A program made the position numbers and the translations under genes. Shown in pieces: positions 25,208-34,376 of a DNA stretch of 64,000 nucleotides. The stretch covers positions 365,212-429,211 of the forward strand of contig LXTR01000038.1 in assembly GCA_001683825.1 (NCBI GenBank). Reading direction: 5' to 3'. The stretch comes from Flavobacteriaceae bacterium CP2B. Lineage in GTDB: Bacteria > Bacteroidota > Bacteroidia > Flavobacteriales > Flavobacteriaceae. The first letter of the stretch is position 1; every line of letters begins with the position of its first letter. The notes beneath the pieces are model-generated. The model was not told the DNA's origin, did no database searches, and saw nothing but the letters and a program-made list of their open reading frames with translations.

Positions 25208-25993
25208 ATGGTTGTGATGTCCATACCCCTACTCCCCAAGAAAATTACACGTTATATCTTCTTCGTTGCCGTTTTCCTTTTTGTGGGGAATATCGGATCT
25301 ATCCTTGTACGGATCAACTATTATACCCACCCCGAAGACTGGCAGCAAACACTCGACTTTCTCAGGGTGACCATCCGGTTGTTCGATTTTGATGCAGAGA
25401 CCAACCTCCCCACCATGTTCTCGACCTTCCTCCTGCTCTTTTGCGCGATCCTGCTATTTTTAAAAGCGTCTTACCATAAGGAAGATAGGCGGAGTTTTAA
25501 GTACTGGCTGGGCTTGTCCGCGATATTTTTGTTCCTTTCGGTCGATGAAATGGTATCCTTGCACGAGCACCTGGTAACCCTGACCAAATATTTCATAAAT
25601 GCCTCAGGGCTGTTCTTCTTCGCCTGGGTGATTCCTTACGGGATTGGCCTTCTCTTGCTTTCCATCCTTTACAGCAAGTTTTTATGGCGGCTTCCGAAAA
25701 AGACCCTCCGCCTGTTCGTAGGGGCGTTTATACTCTTCGTATGCGGGGCAATAGGATTTGAAATGCTGGGGGGAAGAGAAGCAGAACTCCATGGAGAGGA
25801 CGGCCTGCTCTATGCTTTTTACTACACCATGGAAGAAACGCTGGAAATGGCAGGCGTGATATTGTTCATCTACGCGCTCCTGTCGAGCCACGCCTATTCC
25901 ATTGCCGTCACTGGCGATTCCGCAACCCCCGTCAAAAAAGCAAGACCCTTTAATGAACAAGTCGTCCGCGAGGTTGGCCATGGTCCCTCCTGA
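25208..25993 (+). CDS. Unknown six-helix membrane protein with acidic/His intramembrane motifs
   Basis: A 261-residue protein with about six transmembrane helices (~12-32, 70-87, 96-115, 128-150, 160-180, 205-228) and a hydrophilic C-terminal tail. Two motifs stand out at membrane-helix borders: SVDEMVSLHEHL (~115-126) and MEETLEMAG (~210-218). Their acidic and His residues could bind a metal or catalyse lipid hydrolysis, but I cannot place the protein in a family. It follows a 250-base spacer after the cyclase; just before it lies TTACGTAA (25188-25195). Transcription probably ends separately from the convergent gene at 26121. Confidence 0.75.
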   Translation: MVVMSIPLLPKKITRYIFFVAVFLFVGNIGSILVRINYYTHPEDWQQTLDFLRVTIRLFDFDAETNLPTMFSTFLLLFCAILLFLKASYHKEDRRSFKYWLGLSAIFLFLSVDEMVSLHEHLVTLTKYFINASGLFFFAWVIPYGIGLLLLSILYSKFLWRLPKKTLRLFVGAFILFVCGAIGFEMLGGREAELHGEDGLLYAFYYTMEETLEMAGVILFIYALLSSHAYSIAVTGDSATPVKKARPFNEQVVREVGHGPS

Positions 25994-26045
25994 GAACGTG
26001 GACTTTTTGCATGCCTGAACCGCTTTTTAGATGATAGCCCGTCAC

Positions 26046-26076
26046 CAAAAAAAGAACCGGGGCAGGCCTGCCCCGG
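26046..26076 (-). terminator. Rho-independent terminator of the leftward secreted-protein gene
   Basis: A perfect GC-rich palindrome CCGGGGCAGGCCTGCCCCGG (26057-26076) is followed, read on the minus strand, by TTCTTTTTTT. It ends transcription of the 26121-27098 gene and may also slow readthrough from the rightward membrane-protein gene. Confidence 0.85.
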
Positions 26077-26120
26077 TCCGGGGACAGGTGGACACCCATC
26101 CCCTTGTAACCATTGTGTGG

Positions 26121-27098
26121 TTAGTCTTTCAGAAGCGCCTTGGCCCTTTTAAGTTTACCCAATAAAGAGGCCTTTTCCTTGGGGGCCGCATCGCTGCCTT
26201 CCCCGGCTTCATTTTGTACCCCATCCTGAGCGGTGTCATCGCTCAGGCCAGGAGCAAGGCTCGTATTCCTGGTAGCAGCCGAAGCGGCATCGGTATCCTT
26301 GGGGGCCTTTCCTTTGACCCCGCTGATGATTTCTCCTTTCATCCATTCTTTCACAAATAGGGAAGTCGCATCGTTCGCCGCTTTGCCCGCCCGGAAACAG
26401 GCCTTCCAATGGGCACTTTTGCGTTCGTAATCGGGGTTGGCAAACTTCTGGATATGGTACTTGTCCGGTGCGGTAAGTTGGGCGTTAAAATCTACCGTAG
26501 CCACCAGGTCCAGGTATTCCTGCAGCTTCCTGCGGATTACGATTGAAGGATCTGCGGGATAGTTCTTTTCCCATTTGGTCTTATTGGGGGTCAGGTCTTC
26601 ATATTCCGCCAGGGTAGCTTTCTGGTTGGCCAGCATGGGTTCATATACCGCAATGGCCTGGGCATTCTCCATAGGCGACCTTTTAAGTTCGGCCATTTGG
26701 CTTTCGAGGTCGCGCACTACGGTCCGCATGTTCTCCAGGCTTGAAGGGTCTATCCGCTCCGGTTCGTAGGTAGGTTTGGCACTGGCCCTCCTGGCCTGGT
26801 ACTCAGTTAAAAATTCTTCGCTGTTTACATAGTCCTTTACATACTGGCAAAAATCCCTGACGACAGCTGCTTTGTCATTGCCTATGATCGCCTTTATGTT
26901 CGGGATCCGTGGGTAAAAAAAAGTAGTTTCCCTTACCTCAAATTCAGGGGTGAAACTGCCAGTAAAATTCGCCATGATATGGCTTTGCACATTGGCGTGT
27001 TTCATTCCCAACCTGGAAATGATATCCTCTGCCACGGTATACGTGGTAAAGCTCAGAAGGCCCAGTGATACCAGAAAAAGTGCATATTTTGTTCTCAT
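26121..27098 (-). CDS. Unknown secreted helical protein
   Basis: A 325-residue protein with a signal peptide at MRTKYALFLVSLGLLSFTTY (cleavage probably near TVA-ED). I chose the ATG ending at 27098, because the longer frame to 27203 adds 35 residues unlike a signal. The mature protein is mostly helical with a coiled-coil stretch (SLENMRTVVRDLESQMAELK) and a disordered Ala/Asp/Thr-rich segment before a basic C-terminal helix (LLGKLKRAKALLKD). No family recognised. It is monocistronic, flanked by a terminator on its left and a long gene-free region on its right. Confidence 0.75.
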   Translation of the reverse strand: MRTKYALFLVSLGLLSFTTYTVAEDIISRLGMKHANVQSHIMANFTGSFTPEFEVRETTFFYPRIPNIKAIIGNDKAAVVRDFCQYVKDYVNSEEFLTEYQARRASAKPTYEPERIDPSSLENMRTVVRDLESQMAELKRSPMENAQAIAVYEPMLANQKATLAEYEDLTPNKTKWEKNYPADPSIVIRRKLQEYLDLVATVDFNAQLTAPDKYHIQKFANPDYERKSAHWKACFRAGKAANDATSLFVKEWMKGEIISGVKGKAPKDTDAASAATRNTSLAPGLSDDTAQDGVQNEAGEGSDAAPKEKASLLGKLKRAKALLKD

Positions 27099-27844
27099 AG
27101 TTACTATTTCATTTGATTTGTTGCCGCTATCATAGGGTCCGTCCAAGGTACCTCGGACCTGTACCCCGCCGTTGCGGGTGGGGCTCAGGCCTTCCTGGCG
27201 CAATTGCCCGATTACTTTTTTCTCTTCTTCGTTTTACGCGTCCATTATTGGGATCATCTCATTGAACTTTCCCCACTTTTCCTCACATTTTTGGTCGTAC
27301 GGCTTAATATCCCTGCAATCCGGCGATCATCAATCTATTCAGGACCATTTGCAGATAAATGCCCTCCTGCATCATTTTTTAAATAGCTGCCTGGGAGGGT
27401 GTCTGCTGGCCCCTGGTGCCCGGCACGGGGCAAACCCCCGGCATGGCCGATAGTATGAGTGAGCAGTGGCTATTTTTCATAAGGGTACTTCTTTAGGTGT
27501 TATATACTGTTCCCGCAAAACCCTGGCATCGTCCGGTGCCGCCAGAATTGCCATTTACAGGTAAGTACTGCCGAGTTCCGGGACACGTTCTACCAGCCGG
27601 CTTCTGCCTGGGATCTGCCACTTTAAATGTCCGTAGAAAAAAGGAGGGCCGCAATCCCCTAAAAACAGGATTTTTTACATCTTACAGCCTTTTATGCACC
27701 ACCCTCCTTAACTACCTGTATGCCAGGCAGTATGTCAGAAAGGGATGGCAGCAGTCGACAAATCGTTGCACTACATGATTTAGGTCATTCTTTTCCCTGT
27801 GCAAAGCGCCTACTTTCGATGAATAAATCATAAAAGGCTATTAC
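27099..27844. other. Gene-free region upstream of ppdK
   Basis: About 750 bases between divergent genes. Several short open frames occur, but none shows domain-like sequence. TACTTTCG (around 27810), about 30 bases before ppdK, is one base off the Bacteroidota -7 consensus TAnnTTTG and could be its promoter. No terminator, RNA gene or repeat recognised. Confidence 0.5.
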
Positions 27845-30580
27845 ATGGAAACGCTATCACCGACCGGAACCCGGGTATACCGCTTTGGGAACAACACCGC
27901 GGATGGAAATCGTAAAATGAAGAACCTGCTGGGTGGAAAAGGTGCTAACCTGGCTGAAATGAGTGCCCTTGGCATCCCTGTACCCCCGGGATTCACCATA
28001 ACTACGGAGGTTTGTACGGAGTATAACTCCCTTGGGAGGGATGCCACCGTATCATTGTTAAAGGAAGATGTACAGGCGGCTATAGAATACCTGGAAGGGA
28101 GCATGGAGGCCACTTTCGGGGACCGGGAGAACCCGCTGCTCATATCGGTGCGGTCCGGGGCACGCGTCTCCATGCCCGGCATGATGGACACCGTCCTGAA
28201 TTTGGGGTTGAACGATGCAACGGTGCTGGGCCTGAGTAAAAAAACCGGGAACGAACGTTTTGCCTGGGATTCGTACCGGCGGTTTATTCAAATGTACGGG
28301 AGCGTGGTCATGGGTATGAAGCCACGTTCCAGGGAAGACATAGACCCCTTTGAGGATATTATCGAGCAATTAAAGGAGAAACGGCACATCCAGCTGGATA
28401 CGGGATTTACCGTACAGGACCTGCAGGACCTGGTGTTCGATTTTAAAGAGGTCATCAGGAGGCGCAGTGGCAAGGAGTTTCCAAACGATCCCTGGGATCA
28501 GCTTTGGGGGGCCGTTTTGGCGGTCTTCGACAGTTGGAATGGCGACCGCGCCCTTTATTACCGCAAAATGCACGGATATCCGGCCGACTGGGGTACCGCG
28601 GTCAACGTACAGGCCATGGTCTATGGCAATATGGGAGCGGATTCCGGTACGGGGGTGTGTTTCACCAGGGATGCCGGGACCGGGGAAAACCTGTTTAACG
28701 GGGAATACCTGATCAATGCACAGGGGGAAGATGTGGTCGCCGGGGTAAGGACCCCCCAGCAGATTACCAAACTGGGGTCACAACGCTGGGCCGAACTTGC
28801 GCAGATCGATGAAGCAACACGAAAAAAAGACTATCCCTCCCTGGAAGAACTCATGCCGGCCATGTATCGGGAATTGCTGGAATACCAGAAGACCCTGGAG
28901 CTTCATTACCGCGATATGCAGGATATGGAATTCACCATACAGCAGGGGAAACTCTGGATCTTACAAACCCGGAATGGAAAGCGTACCGGGGCGGCGATGG
29001 TAAAGATCGCCATAGACCTTCTAAAACAGGGGCTTCTCACAGAAGAGGAAGTCTTGCTGCGTATGGAACCCAACAAGCTGGACGAGTTGCTCCACCCCAT
29101 CTTTGACCCCGAGGCCATCCGCAAGGCAGAGATCATCGCCCAGGGCCTCCCCGCCTCGCCCGGGGCTGCTACCGGGCAACTGGTGTTTTTTGCCGAAGAC
29201 GCCAAAAAATTTAAGAATACCATCCTGGCAAGGATAGAAACCTCACCGGAAGACCTGGAAGGGATGAACCTGGCACGGGGCATCCTTACATCCCGTGGGG
29301 GGATGACCTCCCACGCGGCAGTGGTCGCCAGGGGGATGGGTAAATGTTGCATCTCCGGGGCCGGGGCATTAAAGATCAATTACAAAACCCGTACGATGAC
29401 GGTAGACGGAAAGGAATTCCACGAAGGGGACTGGATCTCGCTCAACGGTTCTACCGGAAATATCATTGAAGGGAAAGTGGCGACCAAAGAGCCTGGCTTA
29501 AGCGGGGAATTTGCCGAGTTGATGGACCTTTGCGACAAATTTACAAGGCTGGAGGTGCGTACCAACGCAGATACCCCCAAAGATGCCGCCATTGCACGGA
29601 ATTTTGGGGCATTGGGGATAGGGTTGACCCGTACGGAACACATGTTCTTCGAGGTAGACCGTATCAAACCCATGCGTGAAATGATCCTGGCCCATACGGT
29701 GAAAGGAAGGAAACAGGCCCTGAAGCAATTGCTGCCGATGCAACGGGATGATTTTGAGGGTATTTTCAGGGCCATGAAAGGCCTGCCGGTAACCATCAGG
29801 TTGCTGGACCCGCCCCTGCACGAGTTTGTCCCCCACCAGCTGGCTACCCAAAAGGAACTGGCCGAAGACCTGCACATCTCGCTGGAGGCCGTAAAATTCA
29901 AGATCGCCGAATTGCACGAATTCAACCCCATGATGGGCCATCGTGGATGCCGCCTTGGCAATACCTACCCGGAGATCACCGAAATGCAAACGACGGCCAT
30001 TATGGAAGCCGCTTTGAACCTGAAAAAGGAAGGGATAACGGTAACCCCTGAAATAATGGTCCCCCTCGTAGGCTTGGTCAGCGAGTTTGAAGAGCAGGAA
30101 CGCATCATCAGGTCTACCGCTAAAAAAGTTTTTGAAAGAAGGAAAGACCGGGTAGATTTCCTGGTAGGTACCATGATAGAAGTTCCCCGTGCGGCACTTA
30201 CCGCCGATGTGATTGCCGAACGGGCCGATTTCTTCTCCTTCGGGACCAATGACCTCACTCAGATGGCCTTTGGGTATTCGCGTGACGACGCGGGGAAATT
30301 TATCGAAGTGTACCTCCAGAAGGGGCTCCTGAAACATGACCCCTTCGAAGTCCTCGATCAAGAAGGCGTGGGACAACTTGTGGTAATGGGCACCCAGAAA
30401 GGCCGTAGTGTTAAACCCAACCTCAAAGTGGGGATTTGCGGCGAACACGGGGGTGAACCCAGCTCCGTGGCCTTCTGCCACAAAACGGGGATGGACTATG
30501 TGAGTTGTTCCCCTTACCGGGTCCCTATTGCCAGGGTGGCCGCCGCCCAGGCAGCCATTACCTCGGCTTCAGAGGGGTAA
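27845..30580 (+). CDS. ppdK: Pyruvate, phosphate dikinase
   Basis: A 911-residue enzyme interconverting pyruvate + ATP + Pi and PEP + AMP + PPi. All three domains are present: the N-terminal nucleotide-binding domain (KNLLGGKGANLAEMSALGIP; VRSGARVSMPGMMDTVLNLG), the swivelling phosphohistidine domain (GGMTSHAAVVARGMGKCC, catalytic His490), and the C-terminal PEP/pyruvate barrel (RTEHMFF, GTMIEVPRAAL, FGTNDLTQMAFGYSRDD, ending with GICGEHGGEP and the VSCSPYRVPIARVAAAQAA signature). Full length for the family. Monocistronic; the ATG at 27845 is the only sensible start. It supports gluconeogenesis or PPi-linked glycolysis. Confidence 0.97.
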   Translation: METLSPTGTRVYRFGNNTADGNRKMKNLLGGKGANLAEMSALGIPVPPGFTITTEVCTEYNSLGRDATVSLLKEDVQAAIEYLEGSMEATFGDRENPLLISVRSGARVSMPGMMDTVLNLGLNDATVLGLSKKTGNERFAWDSYRRFIQMYGSVVMGMKPRSREDIDPFEDIIEQLKEKRHIQLDTGFTVQDLQDLVFDFKEVIRRRSGKEFPNDPWDQLWGAVLAVFDSWNGDRALYYRKMHGYPADWGTAVNVQAMVYGNMGADSGTGVCFTRDAGTGENLFNGEYLINAQGEDVVAGVRTPQQITKLGSQRWAELAQIDEATRKKDYPSLEELMPAMYRELLEYQKTLELHYRDMQDMEFTIQQGKLWILQTRNGKRTGAAMVKIAIDLLKQGLLTEEEVLLRMEPNKLDELLHPIFDPEAIRKAEIIAQGLPASPGAATGQLVFFAEDAKKFKNTILARIETSPEDLEGMNLARGILTSRGGMTSHAAVVARGMGKCCISGAGALKINYKTRTMTVDGKEFHEGDWISLNGSTGNIIEGKVATKEPGLSGEFAELMDLCDKFTRLEVRTNADTPKDAAIARNFGALGIGLTRTEHMFFEVDRIKPMREMILAHTVKGRKQALKQLLPMQRDDFEGIFRAMKGLPVTIRLLDPPLHEFVPHQLATQKELAEDLHISLEAVKFKIAELHEFNPMMGHRGCRLGNTYPEITEMQTTAIMEAALNLKKEGITVTPEIMVPLVGLVSEFEEQERIIRSTAKKVFERRKDRVDFLVGTMIEVPRAALTADVIAERADFFSFGTNDLTQMAFGYSRDDAGKFIEVYLQKGLLKHDPFEVLDQEGVGQLVVMGTQKGRSVKPNLKVGICGEHGGEPSSVAFCHKTGMDYVSCSPYRVPIARVAAAQAAITSASEG

Positions 30581-30796
30581 CGGGATGGGGTGACATATCC
30601 CCTTTCCCGCCACCGGCGCAGGGAAGGGGATTGCTACGCAGGCATTCCAGCAACCCTTACACCCCGGGCAATCCTACGCAAATTCTGCTGATGCCTTTGC
30701 CTCTATTAGGCTTGCCAGACGGAAAGCCCCTCCCATCGCTTGGAACCTGCTACCGGATTTCGCGGACGTTGCCAGCGTTCCAGCTTTTGGATACGC

Positions 30797-31612
30797 TTAT
30801 GGGTGGTACCGTTCAAGGATGTCGCGGACACTCTTATATTGATCCAGCAATTCCCGGGCCTGTCCTTCGGGTATCTGCAATTCGTCCATCAACATTTGCA
30901 CCCCGCGGCCCACTAATTTCTTGTTGGACAACTGCATGTCTACCATCTTATTGCCCTTGACGCGGCCCAGGCGTATCATCACGGTGGTCGAAATCATATT
31001 CAGGGCCAGTTTCTGCGCTGTACCCGCTTTCATTCGAGTGCTGCCCGTCACAAATTCAGGGCCCACGACCAATTCAATCGGATGGTCAGCCACCCGGGTA
31101 ATCGGTGAATTTCGGTTGCAGGTAATACAGGCCGTTGCGATACCGGCTTCGCGTGCCTGCCGCAGGCCCCCGGTGACATATGGGGTAGTCCCCGAAGCCG
31201 CGATCCCCAGAAGCATATCCTTATCGTCTATCCCGTAAGCACACAGGTCTTTCCAGGCCTGTGTGTCATCATCTTCCGCATTTTCCACGGCCTTTCTTAG
31301 GGCCCTGTCACCCCCTGCAATAAGGCCAATGATCAGGTTTTCGGGAACCCCATAGGTGGGTGGGCATTCCGAAGCATCGAGTACACCCAGTCGTCCACTG
31401 GTACCGGCACCGATATAAAAAAGCCGCCCCCCCTGATTAATTCTGGAAACCGCCTCATCCACCAGGCGGCCTATGCCGGGGATGGCCCCTTCCAAAACCG
31501 AAGCAACCGTTTTGTCCTCCTTGTTGATGTTTGAGAGCAATTCCAGCGTGGTCATTTTTTCAAGCGACTGATATTTGGAGGGTTGCTCAGTTACCCACAT
31601 ACGCGTATTCAT
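30797..31612 (-). CDS. murQ: N-acetylmuramic acid 6-phosphate etherase
   Basis: A 271-residue SIS-domain lyase that removes lactate from MurNAc-6-phosphate to give GlcNAc-6-phosphate. Family hallmarks: the opening TEQPSKYQSLEKMTTLELL, the sugar-phosphate site FYIGAGTSGRLGVLDASECP, PTYGVPENLIIGLIAGGDRA, the acidic AVENAEDDDTQAWKDL, and GIAASGTTPYV. Its ATG overlaps the stop of the symporter gene by 4 bases, so it is the last gene of the leftward peptidoglycan-sugar operon. The substrate must be phosphorylated first, and no kinase is visible in the window. Confidence 0.96.
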   Translation of the reverse strand: MNTRMWVTEQPSKYQSLEKMTTLELLSNINKEDKTVASVLEGAIPGIGRLVDEAVSRINQGGRLFYIGAGTSGRLGVLDASECPPTYGVPENLIIGLIAGGDRALRKAVENAEDDDTQAWKDLCAYGIDDKDMLLGIAASGTTPYVTGGLRQAREAGIATACITCNRNSPITRVADHPIELVVGPEFVTGSTRMKAGTAQKLALNMISTTVMIRLGRVKGNKMVDMQLSNKKLVGRGVQMLMDELQIPEGQARELLDQYKSVRDILERYHP

Positions 31613-33069
31613 TTCTTGTTTTTCTTTTTAATTAGAAGTAATCCTGTAATGGTTATCGCCGCGTTTACGGCGATACTAATAAACCCAAAGTCAAACTGGT
31701 AGGCCATGGCACCATACCGACTGATACCATAGGTTAGTACCGGTGCAGCCAGGCAGATGATGGGAACATACCGGTCCATGACCGAAATCTTGGTAAACAT
31801 CCCAAAGAGGTAGAGGCCCAATAAAGGGCCGTACGTATAACCGGCGACATTGAATATGATCGATATGACGTCGCCCCGGCTTTGGGAAAATACCATGATG
31901 ATGCAAAAAATGACTGCCGAAAACCCTGCTAAAACCCGGTTCCTGATCCGCTTTCGATCCCGGCCGGATTTGCCGGATATATCCAGGAAATCATAGGTAA
32001 AGGAGGTTGTCAGGGCCGTCAGGGCCGAATCGACACTGGAAAAGGAAGCTGCAATGATGCCCAGTAAAAAACTGATGCCGGCCAATAGCCCAAGGTGGTT
32101 CAGTGCCAGGTTGGGAAACAGCGTATCCGTATCCAGCAGCTGCCCGTTGTCGCCTCTGGGCAACTGTATGCCCCTGCTTTCAGCATAGATATACAACAGC
32201 ACGCCCAGGCCCAGGAAAAGGAACTGGGTAAGGGCAAGGATCAAACTATAGGTGAGGGTATTCTTTTGTGCATCCCAAGAACTTTTACAGGTAAGCGTTT
32301 TTTGCATCATGTTCTGGTCCAGCCCCATCATGGAGACGGCGATCAGCATACCGGCGATGAACTGCTTGAAGAAATTTTGGCTCGAATGGCTGTCCCAGTT
32401 AAACACTTCCAAATAAGGATGGGACATCACTTCCCGGACCGCCCCGGCCAGGGTTAGGTCTAAGCTGGTTGTTATTACGTAGATGGTGATGACCGCCCCG
32501 GAGATGAGAAAGACCGTCTGCATGGTATCCGTATACACGATCGTTTTGATCCCGGATTTGTTCGTATACAGCCATACCAGGAGCAGGATAATGATCACTG
32601 TTACGAAAAAAGGGATCCCCATGGCGTCAAAAAAGGCGAACTGCAGGATCTTGGCTGCGAGCAGTAACCGAAGGGCGGCTCCGAACGATTGGGAAAGCAG
32701 GAAATACAGGGAGCCCGTTTTATAGGTGTTTCGCCCGAAACGCTCTTTTAGGTAGCCATAAATGGAAACCAACCGCAATTTGTAGTACAGGGGGATTAAG
32801 ACGGATGTGATAAAGGCATACCCAACGACATTCCCCAGAATGAACTGGTAAAAATACAAATAGTGGTTGCCTACCATCCCGGGAACCGACACAAAGGTAA
32901 CCCCCGAAAGTCCTGCCCCGATCATACCAAAGGCCACCAGGAACCAGGGAGATTTCCGGTCGCCGGTAAAAAAGGATTCATCGCTGCTCCCTCTCGAAGT
33001 GGCATAGGAGATCGCCATGAGTAAAGCAAAATAGAGTACGATAACCGTAAATACCAGGATGGGGCTCAT
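31609..33069 (-). CDS. Sodium:solute symporter (SSS family), probable MurNAc/amino-sugar importer
   Basis: A 486-residue inner-membrane transporter with about 13 helices. SSS features: the first helix followed by FFTGDRKSPWFLVAFGMIGA, GLSGVTFVSVPG with the sodium-site Ser/Thr region, and IYTNKSG-type loop plus KTIVYTDTMQTVFLISGAVI. Placed between NamZ and MurQ (18-base gap to the first, 4-base overlap with the second), it most likely imports MurNAc released by NamZ, as the MurT symporter is reported to do in Tannerella. The substrate is inferred from context; SSS sequences alone do not tell it. Confidence 0.92.
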   Translation of the reverse strand: MSPILVFTVIVLYFALLMAISYATSRGSSDESFFTGDRKSPWFLVAFGMIGAGLSGVTFVSVPGMVGNHYLYFYQFILGNVVGYAFITSVLIPLYYKLRLVSIYGYLKERFGRNTYKTGSLYFLLSQSFGAALRLLLAAKILQFAFFDAMGIPFFVTVIIILLLVWLYTNKSGIKTIVYTDTMQTVFLISGAVITIYVITTSLDLTLAGAVREVMSHPYLEVFNWDSHSSQNFFKQFIAGMLIAVSMMGLDQNMMQKTLTCKSSWDAQKNTLTYSLILALTQFLFLGLGVLLYIYAESRGIQLPRGDNGQLLDTDTLFPNLALNHLGLLAGISFLLGIIAASFSSVDSALTALTTSFTYDFLDISGKSGRDRKRIRNRVLAGFSAVIFCIIMVFSQSRGDVISIIFNVAGYTYGPLLGLYLFGMFTKISVMDRYVPIICLAAPVLTYGISRYGAMAYQFDFGFISIAVNAAITITGLLLIKKKNKK

Positions 33070-33087
33070 GAGTATACGTAAAGGCTT

Positions 33088-34275
33088 CTAATAAAGGATA
33101 ACCTGCTCCCAGTCAGCCTTGTACTGCTCCAGTTGTTCAAACGCGTCGAGGGTTGCCATATCCCCTCGGTTTTCCACCCAGTGCCTAAGGGAATCCGTTC
33201 CATTGATGATATCGATGGGCATGTGGGTATAGTCATATTCATAGGGGGGTTCTTTCCATGCAAAGTGCTGTCCCAGGTGGTGGAATAGCTCCCTGAGCAG
33301 GAATTGGCCGGTGCGCCAGGGTTTATAGGTGCGCCTGTCGGTTACATGTACCTGGAATCCGCCGCAAACCCTGTCGGCTTGTTTTTGAAAGGTGGGCAGG
33401 AATGTGATCGGCCGTATGATACAACCCTCCAAATTGGATTTGGCAAAGGCTTTGCGGAGGTGGTTGGCGAAGAATGCATAGGGTTCTATAGCCGGATGGC
33501 CCACAATTTCCAGGGGTTGGGTTGTCCCTCTCCCTTCGCTTAGCTGGGTCCCTTCAAAGAGGACCAGGCCAGGAAAAGTCAGTGCGCTTTCAACCCGGGA
33601 TAGGTTGGGAGAAGGCAGGAGCCAGGGCAAACCCGTATCCTCGTAGTACATTTGGCGTTCCCAGCCTTGCATGGGGATCACCTGCAGGTCCGTTGGAGAT
33701 TCTGCCCAGAATGCCTGGTGCATACGGGCCACTTCGCCTATGGTCATGGCGTGCCTGACGGGGATGGGGTGTCGGCCAATAAATGAAGCGAATTCCATAT
33801 CCAGTACATTCCCCTCCATCTGGAGCCCATTTAACGGGTTCGGCCGGTCGAGGACAATCACCTGTATCTCCTTTTCCGCACACTTCTCCAAAATATGGGT
33901 CAGCGTGTAGATATACGTATACATCCGGCAGCCTACATCCTGTAAATCGACAAAGAGATGATCGATGCCCTCCAGCATCGTATCGGTAGGGATGCGGGTC
34001 TCGGAATATAGCGAATACACGGGGATGTTAAAATACGGGTGTATGGTGTGGTCGGTTTCGATCATATTGTCCTGGGCATCGGTCGAAAATCCGTGTTGAG
34101 GCCCGAACAATTTGATGAACCGTTCCCCAAAAAGCTCACGAAACCGGTAGGCTGCGTGTATACAATCTGCGTCTACCGAGGCATTATGTGCCAGCAGGGC
34201 CACATTGCCGCCGAAGCTTCCCGCAAGTTTTTGATCCTCTACCAGGACCTGGAGTCCTGTTTTCACATATTTCAT
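33088..34275 (-). CDS. namZ: DUF1343 / NamZ-type exo-beta-N-acetylmuramidase
   Basis: A 395-residue protein of the family in which Bacillus NamZ was shown to release terminal MurNAc from peptidoglycan chains. Seen: TGLQVLVEDQ, NVALLAHNASVDADC, FGPQHGFSTDAQDNMIET, VYSLYSETRIPTDTMLEGID, HLFVDLQDVGCRMYTYIYTL, VLDRPNPLNG, and GLPWLLPSPNLSRVESALTF with the GTQLSEGRGTTQPLE loop. The start is the ATG ending at 34275; another lies 12 bases upstream. No clear export signal is visible, so location (periplasm or cytoplasm) is uncertain. It is third in the operon, behind susC and susD, upstream of the symporter. Confidence 0.92.
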   Translation of the reverse strand: MKYVKTGLQVLVEDQKLAGSFGGNVALLAHNASVDADCIHAAYRFRELFGERFIKLFGPQHGFSTDAQDNMIETDHTIHPYFNIPVYSLYSETRIPTDTMLEGIDHLFVDLQDVGCRMYTYIYTLTHILEKCAEKEIQVIVLDRPNPLNGLQMEGNVLDMEFASFIGRHPIPVRHAMTIGEVARMHQAFWAESPTDLQVIPMQGWERQMYYEDTGLPWLLPSPNLSRVESALTFPGLVLFEGTQLSEGRGTTQPLEIVGHPAIEPYAFFANHLRKAFAKSNLEGCIIRPITFLPTFQKQADRVCGGFQVHVTDRRTYKPWRTGQFLLRELFHHLGQHFAWKEPPYEYDYTHMPIDIINGTDSLRHWVENRGDMATLDAFEQLEQYKADWEQVILY

Positions 34276-34309
34276 AAGGCAAATCATTAAGCTGCTTTAA
34301 GGTCCTGTT

Positions 34310-34334
34310 CCGGCCGGCACCCGGTGCCGGCCGG
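34310..34334 (-). promoter_or_regulatory. GC-rich intercistronic hairpin between susD and namZ
   Basis: A perfect 11-bp stem CCGGCCGGCAC / GTGCCGGCCGG with a 3-base loop, without a T-run. Such stable hairpins between susD and enzyme genes can protect the susCD mRNA or attenuate the downstream genes. It is unlikely to be a full terminator because namZ starts 35 bases later with no obvious promoter. Confidence 0.6.
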
Positions 34335-34376
34335 TAGAACATAGACCCCACTCAAACAAATGAACTTAAAGTTTAC

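Noticed and set aside
27172..27778. Short plus-strand frames in the gap before ppdK
   Set aside because: Cys/Pro/His-rich random-looking proteins without start context; no coding signal.
29498..30481. 327-residue minus-strand frame opposite ppdK
   Set aside because: Antisense shadow of a highly conserved gene, with His/Phe/Gly-rich sequence typical of reversed codons.
30505..30960. 151-residue frame across the ppdK end
   Set aside because: It overlaps ppdK and the antisense of murQ, and its Pro/Leu/Gly-rich sequence has no family.
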